NCBI RefSeq assembly: GCF_000167195.1
Contig: NZ_AADV02000006.1
Location: 1-64,000, forward strand
Source: Crocosphaera watsonii WH 8501
GTDB lineage: Bacteria; Cyanobacteriota; Cyanobacteriia; Cyanobacteriales; Microcystaceae
Reading direction: 5' to 3'
Length of the DNA: 64,000 nt
Part shown: positions 35,904-46,300 of the stretch, in pieces
How the letters are laid out: each line of letters begins with the position of its first letter
Numbering within the stretch: position 1 is the stretch's first letter
The notes under the pieces: generated by a model
Told to the model about the DNA's origin: nothing
The model's database searches: none
Seen by the model: only the letters and a program-made list of their open reading frames with translations
Position numbers and translations under genes: made by a program

Positions 35904-38900
35904 ATGGCAGCAGTTGAAGAAAAAAGTATGGTTCCCACCGTCTTAGTGGGTGTGGGGGGGACTGGGGCAGAAATATTATCAAGAATACGCAGATTAGTGG
36001 AAGAAACTTACGGCAGTTTAAATGGGTTTCCTATCCTCAGTTTCTTAGTAGTTGATACCGATAAAGATTATAAAATTAGTAACCCAGAAGCAGGAGGAAG
36101 TAAATTTAAAGATCACGAAAAACATTGGGCTAGTGTTAGCGGAAAACAAGTCAGCGATATGGTTTCTGATATGGAACAATATCCTTGGATTGATCGCTGA
36201 TTTCCGAGGGAGTTAGAAAGAAATATTACCTCTTTAGAAGCAGGTGCCGGACAAATTAGAGCCTGTGGAAGATTTGCTTTATTTTGTAATTATCATGATA
36301 TTAGAGATAAATTTTTGGATGCCGTCAATCGGGTTAAAGGCCGCGAAAATTTTATGTTAGATCGCTATGGGATAAAAGTCAGTACCAACGCCATTAATGT
36401 GTTTGTAACAGGTTCACTTTCTGGGGGAACAGGCAGTGGAATGTTGATTGATATGGGCTACTGTATTCGTAAATGGTTAGAAGGAGAAGGAAGCCCTTTA
36501 GTAACCGCTATTGTTCCCATGCCTCAAGCCTTTGCTGGGATAAAAGTAGGCGATCGTGTGTTAGCAAATGGCTACGCCGCTATGATGGAATTGAGTTATT
36601 TTTCTGACTACCGAACCGAATATAATTCTCAATTAAGTAAAAACTTAGCCGATGAAGTTCGCAGTAACCGCCCCCTTTCGATTTTACCTATTTAGTGGGA
36701 ACAAAAAACGGGGAAAGTGACTTTAAACTTGAGGAAATGCGAGAAATGATTGCACAAAATATTTTCTTAGATTTGACCTCAGATTTTTCTCCTCATAAGC
36801 GATCTATTAGAGACAATATTAAGTCTGCTTGGGCCCAAGCAGATCCCAGGGGGAGAGGATACCCCAAAAACTTTATGAGTTTTGGCTTATCTACTATTGA
36901 AATTCCTATTTTTCAGATTCGTAACTCTTTATGTTACCGCTTAGCTAAAGATATCGTTAATTGGTGGTTAAATGAACAAGTCCAACTGCCGGCAGATTCT
37001 ATGGAGTTGCTAAAAACTGATATCCTCAAAAGGATGCGTTTAACCGATGTAGAATTATTGGCAGATATGGGCGCTGCACAGGATAAATCTTATATCGAAG
37101 AAGTATCCCAATGGGTTAATCAACTTCGGAAAACAATTAACCAAGAAAATTACTTACAGTGTACAGCAACAGGAATTAATATTTTTGGGAAAGAACAGGG
37201 TAAAATAAAAGACTTGGAGCAATTTATTAGAGAAGAAGTTAATAGTTATCAACAAGATCATTTTCGAGAACTAAGTCCCGAAGAAAGACGACATGGAGAC
37301 TATTTTCAGCGAATTTACGATAACCGCGATCGCACAATTAATCAAGGAAGAAAAGCCCTAGAAGAGGAACTTTATCGCATTATAGAAGATCGTAATTATG
37401 GTCCCAAATTTGCCCAAACATTTATCACAATGGTAAGACAAATTTTTGATGATACTAGACAAAGATTTAGTCAACAAAAAGAACAACTTTGGGAAGTAAA
37501 AGAAATAGAAAGGCAGGAAAAATACGAAAAAGCCTTAGAAGAATTTAGTCAGATTAAAGAACAATATGGTATTACTAAGAAAGATAGAATGGAAGTCTGC
37601 TATGATTCTATACTAGAGAATCTTCAAGGGAGTTTAGTGGCAACTATACAGCGAAAAACTCGGGAAGTTTCCTTAGTGGTAATCGACCGCTTAAAAGAAG
37701 AACTAGAAAATTTAGAAAGACGTTTAAATCGTTTTCAACAATGTTTAGTTCAAACAAGAGATGAATTTTCTAAACAAGCAGATTATCAAGCAGAAAGTGC
37801 CGATGTTTTAAGCATAAATGGCATTAAATTATACGATCGAGATAAGATGAACGAACTTTATCAAGACTTAATTGAAAAATTAGGATCTGGTGTTCAAGGA
37901 AGTAAAAGTCTCTTTGAAACCGGACTAGATCAAATTTGTAGTACCTTATCAGAAGATATTTTAAAAGAAGCAAGTTCGTTATGGAAAAAAAATCGCCTTG
38001 CTGATGAATATATGCGCTTATTTGATATTCAACAGATTCCCGATGTGCAACAAGGGGATCTCGAAGAAATTATCTATAACCACAGTAAAGAAACAGTGGT
38101 AGATAAAACCCCAAAAAATTCCTATCTTTACACCGAAATGGCAGCTTGCGATCGCCTCTTCAAACTTTATAACGATGAAACAGAGATAACTAATAATATC
38201 CGTATTGCTTATAATAAATCTCGTCCCTTAATAATGATGGATCGTGCTGTTTTGTCAGGAAAAGATGCAGGTTTTACTCCCTCAACTAATGTCAATGTTG
38301 GTATTTTAGGGGGTAGAAATACCCCCGATCCCGCTTCCCAAAAACTTCTTCCTCTGCTGCAACAATTCCAAGACATTAAAGAAAGTGCTATTAAACCTTT
38401 AGGAGATACTGAACGCCATCGCATTGTATTTGTACAGGAAACTGGAGGATTTTCCTTACGTTGTATTGAGGGAATGAAAGAATTAAGACAATCCTATCAA
38501 GACTGGAAAGGAGATAGCATTGAAGCAAAACGCGCCCAGTTAAGAGGAGAACCCAGGGACTTACCTATTCCCGTTCATATCCAAAAAGAACCTCCTTTTT
38601 GGGATGTTTTTCCCGAAGATCAAAAAATATTTCAATTAGTCATTCAAGCAAGAGCATTAAATGTTTTATACCTATCAGAGAATCAATCTACAAAAGAAAA
38701 GACAATTCGTTACACTCGTAAGACTAACATAGGTCTAGAAAATGTTGACCTTGCTTCAAGTTGGGAAGAAGCATCACAAATATTAGAAGTTCGTGCTTGT
38801 CGTCCTGATCGAGAAGAAATACAAAGGCAAATCAACGAACAGTTAACCCAAGCAGAAACTCCTCAACAAAAAAGACAACTTTATCAAACATTCACCAACT

Positions 38901-39223
38901 ATTTAGAACACCGAGCCTTAGAACTAGAAAAACAAGGAGGAAAAGATAGTCCTGAATATAAAAGAGAAGCTGAAGTTATCAAAAGATTGATTGATGATTA
39001 TCAACTTTACACAACTGATACTGTTACTAATACCCCAGCAAAAACACCACAAACCCCTGCACCTAGAAAATGGTATTTGTACAAAAATAATCAACAAACT
39101 GGCCCCTTTTCTATGGATGAACTCACAACCCAAGGAGTAACCCCTCAAACCTATGTGTGGTGTGCTGGAATGGAAGGGTGGAAAATAGCATCAGAAATCA
39201 CAGAATTAAGTCATATTTTTTAA
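35904..39223 (+). pseudogene. Tubulin-like GTPase with GYF_2 tail, TGA and frameshift
   Basis: About 1100 codons in three pieces. Piece 1 (35904-36200) opens with a nucleotide-binding loop VGVGGTGAEIL; a TGA at 36198-36200 replaces an expected Trp (PWIDR*FPRELERNI) and the frame continues. Piece 2 carries the tubulin/FtsZ G-box as FVTGSLSGGTGSGM. Near 36671-36675 a C5 run is one C short, ending the frame at RPLSILPI, while the next frame goes on FDFTYLVGTKNGESDFKLEE. Piece 3 (36695-39223) is a long, largely helical region ending with a GYF_2-type domain (WYLYKNNQQTGPFSMDEL...VWCAGMEGWK). It belongs to the tubulin_2-like family of unknown role; two lesions make it probably non-functional here. 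Confidence 0.75.
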
Positions 39224-39451
39224 CCTGATTTCCCAGTTTAGCTTGAAATTTTCGGTTAGTTTTTATACGTAAATGTTGTGTTATTAGCATTCGCAATGAG
39301 AAACTAAACCTAAACAATAATATGTAAACTTTTCTAACAGCATTGAAACTTTTTGAATTTAATTTCATTAATGGTATTAGAATAAGAGGTAGAAAAAGAA
39401 TTAAGCTAGATTTAAGCTAGATTACTTATTGGAGAATAGGTTATTATTGCT

Positions 39452-39809
39452 ATGAAGGTATTTTTGAAGAAATTTCTAGTTGTTAGTGGGATGTCTAGCT
39501 TAATGGGTTTCTTTATTGGTTTAGAAACCACTGTAGCAAGTCCTTTATGTTACATGGTTAATGAATCGGGACAAACTATTGATCTTTCCCATTTATGTAG
39601 TCAGAAGGTAATTAAAGATAATGTAGGAGAAAATAGACAACAAAGAGAGGAAAATGGGGGAGAGACAGGAGTTTTAAACCGTAGAATCGCTATAGATGAG
39701 GAAAGACCATCTCGAACTCTTGAAAATTCTAGGTCTGAAGGGGCTAATATTCGTGATTTCCCCGGTGCTACTGCAAGAGATTATTATGGGACGAGAAGAA
39801 CAGTAAGTC
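39452..39809 (+). pseudogene. Small exported cyanobacterial protein, 3' truncated by IS630
   Basis: Signal peptide at about 5-30 (FLVVSGMSSLMGFFIGLETTVAS), then the cysteine motif LCYMVNESGQTIDLSHLC common to small secreted cyanobacterial proteins, then a charged Arg/Glu-rich region. The frame runs into IS630 copy 4 (TA at 39810-39811). Function unknown. Confidence 0.6.
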
Positions 39810-39873
39810 TAGTGCAGCTTGGCGAAAGTAATCCACCAGATTTTTACAGAAACTTTCGTGACTAGCCACGACA

Positions 39874-40455
39874 ATGTGTTTCAATGAAACTAACGGAAGA
39901 ATCTCGAAGTTGATGTCCATGATAAAAGCATTGCCAATTAACCTCTCCAACCTACAGAAAACAGTACTCCAACAAATAGTGAGAGGGACAACAAACCCCT
40001 ATCGCCTTGTTAGACGAGCCAAGCTAATCTTAGCCGCAGCATCAGGAGAGAGCAATAGTTCGATTAGTCGAAGATTAGAATTAGACCGAGTACAAGTGCG
40101 TCAGTGGCGATCGCGATGGTTTGAGGAGAGAGAAAAACTGAGTGCCGCCGAAGAACAACAGGTAACGGAGAAAGCATTAATGGTCTTGATCAAAGGAATT
40201 TTAAGCGATCGCCCAAGACCTGGAACAACAAAATCCTTTACGGTCGAACAAGTAGTCCAGATTGTAGCGATCGCTTGTGAAGAATGTGAAAAATCAGACA
40301 GACCAGTGAGCCATTGGACACCTTCAGAGTTGGCGGATGAAGCCATAAAAAGAGGAATTGTCGAAAAGATTTCCCCCCGTAGTGTGGGGCGTTTTTTAAA
40401 AAGAAGCGACATTACAACCACATCTCGTTCGTTACTGGTTAAATGCCAAAATTGA
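39874..40455 (+). CDS. IS630 transposase orfA
   Basis: 193-residue DNA-binding half, start ATG at 39874 (MCFNETNGRISKLMSMIKAL). The frame ends at 40455, 54 bases past the slip site. The protein is identical to copy 2 as far as compared. Confidence 0.92.
   Translation: MCFNETNGRISKLMSMIKALPINLSNLQKTVLQQIVRGTTNPYRLVRRAKLILAAASGESNSSISRRLELDRVQVRQWRSRWFEEREKLSAAEEQQVTEKALMVLIKGILSDRPRPGTTKSFTVEQVVQIVAIACEECEKSDRPVSHWTPSELADEAIKRGIVEKISPRSVGRFLKRSDITTTSRSLLVKCQN
40392..40402 (+). other. Candidate frameshift site TTTTTTAAAAA in IS630
   Basis: Six T then five A near the end of orfA, inside codons for GRFLK. A +1 shift (or -2) here yields RFLKEATLQPHLVRYWLNAK and joins orfA to orfB (40520-41161). 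The run is present in the three copies where this region is visible (2, 3 and 4), which argues for programmed frameshifting or transcriptional slippage rather than mutation. Confidence 0.7.
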
Positions 40456-40519
40456 TGATCCCTTAAAATTTAAAAAGCAAGTCAAATATATCTGTGAACT
40501 TCATCAAGAAGCTAAAACT

Positions 40520-41161
40520 TTGTTAGAACAAGGAATTCATTTAATTAGTACAGATGAAATGACAGGGATTCAAGCTCTTGAGAGATTATTTCCGAACAAA
40601 AGAATCAAGCCTAAACAAGTAGAAAAAATCGAATTTGAATATGAAAGACACGGAACTTTAAGCTTGATTGCGAACTGGGATGTGGCAAGAGGAAAAGTTG
40701 TTAGTCCCTCTATTGGACCGACAAGAACAGAACAAGATTTTTCTGAACATATCCAGAGAACGATTAAGATTGATGAAAAAGCAGAATGGATTTTTATTGT
40801 AGATAAACTCAACACTCATAAATCGGAAAGCTTAGTCAAATTAGTAGCAGAAAGCTGTGGAATTACTATTGATTTGGGGAGAAAAGAAAAGGAGGGGATT
40901 TTGCAATCTATGGACAGCAGAGCAGATTTTTTATCAGATGAATCTCATCGAATTCGCTTTGTTTATATTCCCAAACATACATCGTGGCTTAATCAAATTG
41001 AGTGTTGGTTTTCGATCTTAGTCCGGCGTTTACTCAAAAGAATTACTGTCCGTTCAACTGAAGAACTATCCCAAAAAATTCTCAATTTTATTGATTACTT
41101 TAATCAACATTTTGCTAAGCCGTTCGTTTGGAAATTTAAGGGCTTTAAAGATCATAAGTGA
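40520..41161 (+). CDS. IS630 transposase orfB (DDE domain)
   Basis: 213 residues from the first Met, though translation is expected to enter from orfA upstream. The triad STDEMTG, FIVDKLNTHKS, LNQIECWFS is complete. One substitution relative to copy 2 (GRKEKEG for GRKGKEG). Confidence 0.92.
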   Translation: MLEQGIHLISTDEMTGIQALERLFPNKRIKPKQVEKIEFEYERHGTLSLIANWDVARGKVVSPSIGPTRTEQDFSEHIQRTIKIDEKAEWIFIVDKLNTHKSESLVKLVAESCGITIDLGRKEKEGILQSMDSRADFLSDESHRIRFVYIPKHTSWLNQIECWFSILVRRLLKRITVRSTEELSQKILNFIDYFNQHFAKPFVWKFKGFKDHK

Positions 41162-41191
41162 CTGGTGGATTATTTTTGCTAAGCTGCACTA

Positions 41192-41683
41192 GGTTCTAAG
41201 CACTCCTCAAGGAACCCATCAAATGGACTACTACTATCAGCTATTTTGCGTGTTTCGTGTGCAAACTCAAGTTTTAGCTTAGAGATGGTAGATAAGCAGT
41301 CCTCAAAGTAAGGAAACTTTTTATAAAGGTAATAGACAAACCTTGTGGCCTCCTCTTCACTATACAACCGAGTTGTGCGGACTAAATCACTATTGAACTT
41401 GTCAATTTCTACTTTAGGGATGGTTTGTGTCTTGATGGTGATAATGCGTTCCTCAAGTGCTTTCCCCACGTCATAGAATAGTTCCTCATTGTTGGTAGCT
41501 TGATTAACCACCCAATGGCCTTTGAGAATAAACTTGTCCTTATAAAGCTTTTTGACTTCTAGGGGTTGATGACCCCCTACCATCCGCTTGAGAATGCTAA
41601 CCCAGTTAGCTCTAGCAGACGTGACGCTCTCCCGTTCATCACAATAGACCGAATTGGTTTCCTCTAACCTTGATAGGGTGTTA
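41192..41683 (-). pseudogene. P4-type primase/helicase-like fragment (plasmid or phage replication)
   Basis: About 160 codons flanked by IS1380 copy C (N-terminal side) and IS630 copy 4 (C-terminal side). TLSRLEETNSVYCDERESV followed by ILKRMVGGHQPLEVKKLYKD and the ILKGHWVVNQATNN strand resembles the superfamily 3 helicase core of phage/plasmid primases (Walker B, arginine-finger and sensor region). No N-terminal primase part remains. The assignment is tentative. Confidence 0.45.
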
Positions 41684-43679
41684 CCCGGATTTCTCACAAA
41701 TTAATTTGAAAGCCCAATCCAGAGATGAAAAATGATAATTTTTAGGACTAATAGAAATTTTGAATATAGATGAATAAAAAAATTGACTTTGATTATCCAA
41801 AAATTGAGTTTAAGAGGGAATAATTATATTAACTTTTGATTTTTTCCACGATAAATAAGACTAAATGAAAGTATCAGTCAGTCAACAACTTATGATAGAT
41901 ATCTTTTTTTAAAAACAACTTATTCTACTTATCCAGTATTAGGAATAGTTTTAATTCTTTTGTTAGCAATAGACAAAATATCTTGATAAGGACAAGCACT
42001 AGCTATAGCGATAATAATTCTTCTACAACTAATCTTTATTCTGGCTCCCAACTTAAGAAGATTTAGACGTATTCTTCCCACAGTTGCTTTAGCCAATGAA
42101 GTTTTTTTTTAAACAGTGTTGACGAAAAGCATTTATGAGAACATAAGCCCAGGAATGTATCCATAATCTTAGTTGATTACTTTGAAATGTTTGAGTTGAA
42201 GTTCTATCAGCTAACAAGTCTAATTGTTGTTCTTTAATCCGATTTTCCATCTCGCCTCTCGGACAGTATTTTTTTGTATAAAGTTTTGAGGGTGGAATTT
42301 TGAAACGGGCAAAGATGTCACCATATGGCGCATTTTTAAGCCATCACTTCCATAACAAACTTTTGTCACTACTCTTCTTTGACAACTCCATGACTTTTCT
42401 GTTTTATAACGAATAGAGCGATACCAAGTAGAAATTGGTACTAATTTTTTAACTTCTTCTAAATCTTCTTTTTTCTGAAATAAACTATCCATTAATTCAG
42501 TTATTGGAGCTAGTTTTTTTTCATATTCATGTTTGGCTTTTTCAATTACATCATCCGCTCGTAACTTAAGAACGCCATTTGTTCCCATAGCTATAACATA
42601 ATCAACTAAAGACTGATTTTCACAAAAATAGAAGATTTCTTCACGGGCATAGGCACTATCACCCCTAACTAGGATATGAGTCTCTGACCATTTTTCTCTA
42701 ATTAGTCCGATAATTCTTTGTAATTCGTCTAAGGCTCCATCGGCTGGATCTACATTAGATGAACGAAGTTTAGCAACTAATAAATGATGCCCACAGAAAA
42801 TATATAAAGGAGCATAACATACTCCGTGATAATAACTATTAAAAAATGCCCCTTCTTGATTACCATGTACTTGGTCATCCGTGACATCCATATCTAATAT
42901 AATACTTAAGGGAGGTTTTTTATAAGACTCTAAACAAAATTCGACAAAAGATTTTTCAATGGCTTCAAAGTTGGGTTCTATTTTATGATAACGACTCGTT
43001 TTTTGGTCGAGAATAGTCTCAGGACAATATTACAATCTATTAATTGTACTTTTTCCAGCTAACCATCCCTTTTTATCTTCAAGTTCATTAAGCTTTTCTA
43101 AAGCGATCTTAAGGGCAGGATCGTGACGTAATTTATCATGGTCATTGACATCTTCATAGCCTAAAATAATTCCATAAAGCCTTTGTGCTAATAACTCATG
43201 AACGGAATGATCTACATAAGATTGATGACGATGATCTTGAAAACAGTTATCAAACTTCTCGGTAATTCCCAGTTTTTTATCCAACTCAGCTATCCAGACA
43301 ATCCCCGCATCTGAAGTGATTAGTCCCCCATCAAAATTAGCGATTATTTCTTTTCCTTTCTGTTTACTAAAGTTGATTACTTGACGAGGGTTTCGGGGAT
43401 GACTGGGACTTATTAAATCAGTTTAAGGTAAATTGCTTTAATAATTAAATTATAGCATATTTTATTCTAACAATCTAGTACTATTAGAGATTTTATTAAT
43501 AATTTTTTTGGAAAAATGAGTGATTGATTTATCTTTTCATCTTTGTCTAATTCGGGTTAATTTTAACTTAAAATCTGACAACAGACTGTTGGTTGGGGAA
43601 ATCTGCGATCGCTCTGTTCAAACCCACTTCCTGTAAGGCTTCTGTGTTTGGCGATCGCAGATTTTGTGAGAAATTCGGG
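41684..43679 (-). mobile_element. IS1380-family element, copy C (decayed)
   Basis: Ends CCCGGATTTCTCACAAA and TTTTGTGAGAAATTCGGG, 1996 bp. The flanking tetramers are GTTA and TAAC, complementary rather than identical. The transposase gene carries several lesions. Confidence 0.88.
41929..43413 (-). pseudogene. IS1380 transposase, multiply mutated
   Basis: Compared with copy B: the ATG start is ATA (plus-strand TAT at 43411-43413); a TAA replaces GAA after STINRL (about 43030); and one A is missing in the run before the segment FHPQNFIQKN (about 42299), shifting the frame. Only scattered internal ORFs remain. It could serve only as a substrate for another copy. Confidence 0.88.
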
Positions 43680-43714
43680 TAACGCCTTTTGTTGAAATAT
43701 CTGCGTAACATATT

Positions 43715-44121
43715 TCAGCCGCTTTTGTAACATGGAGGGGAAACAGTACGATAACCATTGAGAGAACCAGCCAGTAACAAGTTGTGCAACCAATTGATGT
43801 TAAAGGAAAAACCATTAAGAGCCTCAAACGGGGAACGAAAATCGCTGCCCCCATCAAGTTTTCGACGACCGTAAGGATGGAAGTTCCACAGTAGGGCATG
43901 GGCGCGCATTTGGAGACGAGCCGCTTCAATTGTGCCGTGGAAATACTGCATATCATCAAGAATTCGGTCTTGATAGTTCATTAATCGGTCTATTTGATTG
44001 CTAGTGCGATAACAACCAGGCATTTCGTATGCCATCTTCAGTTGAGAGCTTTTATCTTTTAGCGATCGCAATTTATCTTTAACCGAATCCAATTCAATCG
44101 ATTTTTCACCCCATTCCAGTA
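43715..44121 (-). pseudogene. Truncated conserved hypothetical (transposon-associated)
   Basis: About 135 residues: SNQIDRLMNYQDRILDDMQY, ARLQMRAHALLWNFHPYG and SPFEALNGFSFNINWLHNLL. This pattern recurs in a family of uncharacterised, probably transposon-linked bacterial proteins with a catalytic-Glu-like helix. The 5' end is lost at the NF041680 element (boundary 44121-44122); the apparent TTG start lies inside that element. The function is not known. Confidence 0.5.
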
Positions 44122-44147
44122 ATTGGACTTTGGACAAAAAAAGTTTG

Positions 44148-44168
44148 TTAGCGTATATTTTACGCTAA
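44148..44168. promoter_or_regulatory. Palindrome TTAGCGTA-N5-TACGCTAA, left end
   Basis: Perfect 8-bp arms separated by TATTT, just inside the left inverted repeat of the element. Confidence 0.8.
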
Positions 44169-44250
44169 ACTAAAATCCCAAAATATCGGCTCTGTATCAG
44201 TCAATAAAATTGGCTGACAAATAGGGCTAATCTATAGATTCTGAGGAAAA

Positions 44251-45690
44251 CTAAGGAGCTTTTAAGTTTTCAGTTGATTTTTTGCTCCCTTTCTTGATAA
44301 CATCATGACGAGTTCGTGGGGCTTTTTTGTAACCTTTAATACGTCCGGAAGAAAAACCTCGACGTTTGGGAAATTTGGCGAAAGTCCCCAAGGTCGTAAT
44401 TATTCTTGAAAAGTCTCTTTGAACTAGACTAGGGGTGATTTTGATGGATTTATTAGTCTTCAAATACTGTTCCCAATCACGGGGTAAAACCACAGCTAAT
44501 TTTCTGGCAGCCCACAAATTTACAGAAGAAAGAAGTGTTAGTTTAAACCAATTTTCTTCATGATGTACATCGGGAGTTAAATAAGATGTCATCAATAATC
44601 TTTGTTTACCAAATCGAAAAAGATGTTCCATGTCATAACGTTGTCGATAACACTGATAACAATCAACTAAACTTAACTCATCGCGCCGAGAACCAATAAC
44701 AATAAGCCACATAGGTTTCCAAATACTATTTCTTTCTTGAGCTCTGACAACAATCTGGAGTAAAGTAAAGGGGTGATTGTTCATTTTATAGTTTTTAGTT
44801 CCTCTCATTAACATCTGTTTCCATCCCGAAATAGTCACTGTTAATTGACGACCTTTTTTCGTTGTAAAGGGAACATGATGAACTTCATCAGGTTCAGTCC
44901 AAGTTTGGTCATCTTTAAGGTCAAATTTATCCCCATACCAACGGGGATGTCCCGAAGTTTTGGCTTGATTTGGGTCCCGAATAAATTGACGATAAAAAAC
45001 TCGGTCACTTCTAACTCTTGTAATAGTAACTACGTCTTCATGCTTAACTTGTTCCCCAATAAAATCCTTTTGGCTGTAGTCACTATCAGCCACTAAGACA
45101 GATAATTTATCAGAAAATAAAGAACTTTGCCAGATTTTTTTTAGTTGTTGATTGCCTTGATTTACTCCTTTATGTTTAGAGGGGACTAGCTCTCCTGATA
45201 AGGGGACAGCCCAAGGGACTTTTTCTGTGTCTATTTGGTCAGGTAAAGCGCAGACAACGGAATAACAATGTCCAATATTAATGGGTTTATTTCCCTTAAC
45301 TGGATTGGGGTAATGAATAAAGGTTTTATCCGCTAACGTTTCGGCAAACCGTCGTGGACAGGGAGTTCTGTCAATACCAAATAAGTTATAATGTTTTGAA
45401 GTGGGAGGAATTGTTCTCGATACCGCTGAAAATAAAGTCTCAATTCTCTGTTCATAATTAGGGTCAGTTTGAGTGGGTAAAAACTATTGAATTCCTCTAT
45501 ATAAACTGTTATAATCTCTTCTAAATAAAGGATTGAGAGACAATTCAACGACTGAGTGAGCTTGTTGTTTACTGGAGAGGGCATCGAGTAATTCTATAAT
45601 AGTTTCTTTTCTAGCTTTTAGTCCTTGGAAGAGGTTAGACCTCCACACCAGGAATTCCTCGACAGACGTAGCCGTTTCATTTTTGGTCAT
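44251..45690 (-). pseudogene. NF041680-type DDE transposase with one amber codon
   Basis: About 480 codons from MTKNETATSVEEFLVWRSNL to the basic tail GYKKAPRTRHDVIKKGSKKS. Visible family motifs: FGIDRTPCPRRFAETLADK (first Asp), VLVADSDYSQKDF (second Asp) and QRYDMEHLFRFGKQRLL (Glu). A single in-frame TAG (plus-strand CTA at 45484-45486) after SLYRGIQ splits it; everything on both sides is in one frame (FLPTQTDPNYEQRIETLF follows). The GIQ*F position suggests a CAG-to-TAG change. A leaky amber cannot be ruled out. Confidence 0.82.
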
Positions 45691-45714
45691 TTTTAAAATT
45701 TATTACCTTATAAA

Positions 45715-45735
45715 TTAGCGGAATATATACGCTAA
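45715..45735. promoter_or_regulatory. Palindrome TTAGCGGA-N5-TACGCTAA between divergent genes
   Basis: Third copy of the end palindrome with one arm mismatch, in the 79-bp gap between the transposase start (45690) and the passenger start (45770). Its position suits an operator controlling both genes. Confidence 0.75.
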
Positions 45736-45769
45736 CATCAAAAGAGGTTGTTTGTTACAGTTAAGGCTA

Positions 45770-46165
45770 ATGTCATCACATTCCGAACTTAAGACCAGTC
45801 AAGATGTCCACCTGAGAGCCAAACAAATTAAGAGTCTAATTCGCTCTCTTAAACAGAAAATAAAGAAAATTGAACGGGAAGGGGAAGTAGCACCAGCTAA
45901 TTGTCATATTATTCGTTATCAGGTTAATCGAAAGGGAACAATCTACTGGTATTATAAACTACAGGCTGCTGAATCAATTTTTCCTATGGCCACTAATAAT
46001 GAGAAAAAAACCAAATATAAATATTTAGGACGAGCCGGAAGTTCTGCTCATATTGATGCTGTAGAAAAACTCACTAGAAGAAATCTCATTGATGAATTAG
46101 AACGAGTCATTCAATCTCTAACTGAAAGCTACTTAGATATCTATATTGGAACCGAAACTGAATGA
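45770..46165 (+). CDS. Passenger protein of the NF041680-type element
   Basis: 131 residues from Met at 45770 (an upstream TTG at 45752 is less likely). A basic coiled-coil N-terminus (LRAKQIKSLIRSLKQKIKKI, about 20-40) precedes the pattern HIIRYQVNRKGTIYWYYKLQ and KYKYLGRAGSSAHIDAVEKL, then a helical tail. I know of similar uncharacterised cyanobacterial proteins but no function. Its size, basic charge and location beside a palindrome suggest DNA binding, for example as regulator or accessory factor; this is inference. Confidence 0.65.
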   Translation: MSSHSELKTSQDVHLRAKQIKSLIRSLKQKIKKIEREGEVAPANCHIIRYQVNRKGTIYWYYKLQAAESIFPMATNNEKKTKYKYLGRAGSSAHIDAVEKLTRRNLIDELERVIQSLTESYLDIYIGTETE

Positions 46166-46253
46166 AGCTATTTAATATTTAAAATCCCCTAAAAAGATGG
46201 AAAGAGAGTTTTTAAAATCACCTTAATTCTCTATTTTAGCTCTGGAGATATGT

Positions 46254-46274
46254 TTAGCGTAAAATTTACGCTAA
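46254..46274. promoter_or_regulatory. Palindrome TTAGCGTA-N5-TACGCTAA, right end
   Basis: Perfect arms separated by AAATT, just inside the right inverted repeat, mirroring the copy at 44148-44168. Confidence 0.8.
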
Positions 46275-46300
46275 CAATTGTTTTTTATCCAAAGTCCAAT

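Larger units (their letters stand above)
39812..41189 (+). mobile_element. IS630-family element, copy 4 (complete)
   Basis: 1378 bp, with the same terminal repeats and TA on both sides (39810-39811 and 41190-41191). Both ORFs are intact, making this with copy 2 the likely active forms. Confidence 0.95.
44122..46300. mobile_element. NF041680-type element with divergent passenger gene
   Basis: A 2179-bp element delimited by inverted ATTGGACTTTGGA (44122-44134) and TCCAAAGTCCAAT (46288-46300), each followed inward by an A/T run and then a 21-bp palindrome. It contains a transposase on the minus strand and a small gene on the plus strand, transcribed divergently from a central region holding a third copy of the palindrome. 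No target duplication is obvious. Confidence 0.7.

Noticed and set aside
32678-39223. In-frame TGA codons read as tryptophan or selenocysteine (recoding).
   Set aside because: TAA and TAG stops and frameshifts of the same kind occur in other genes, normal genes end in TGA, and no SECIS-like structure was seen; mutation or sequencing error is simpler.
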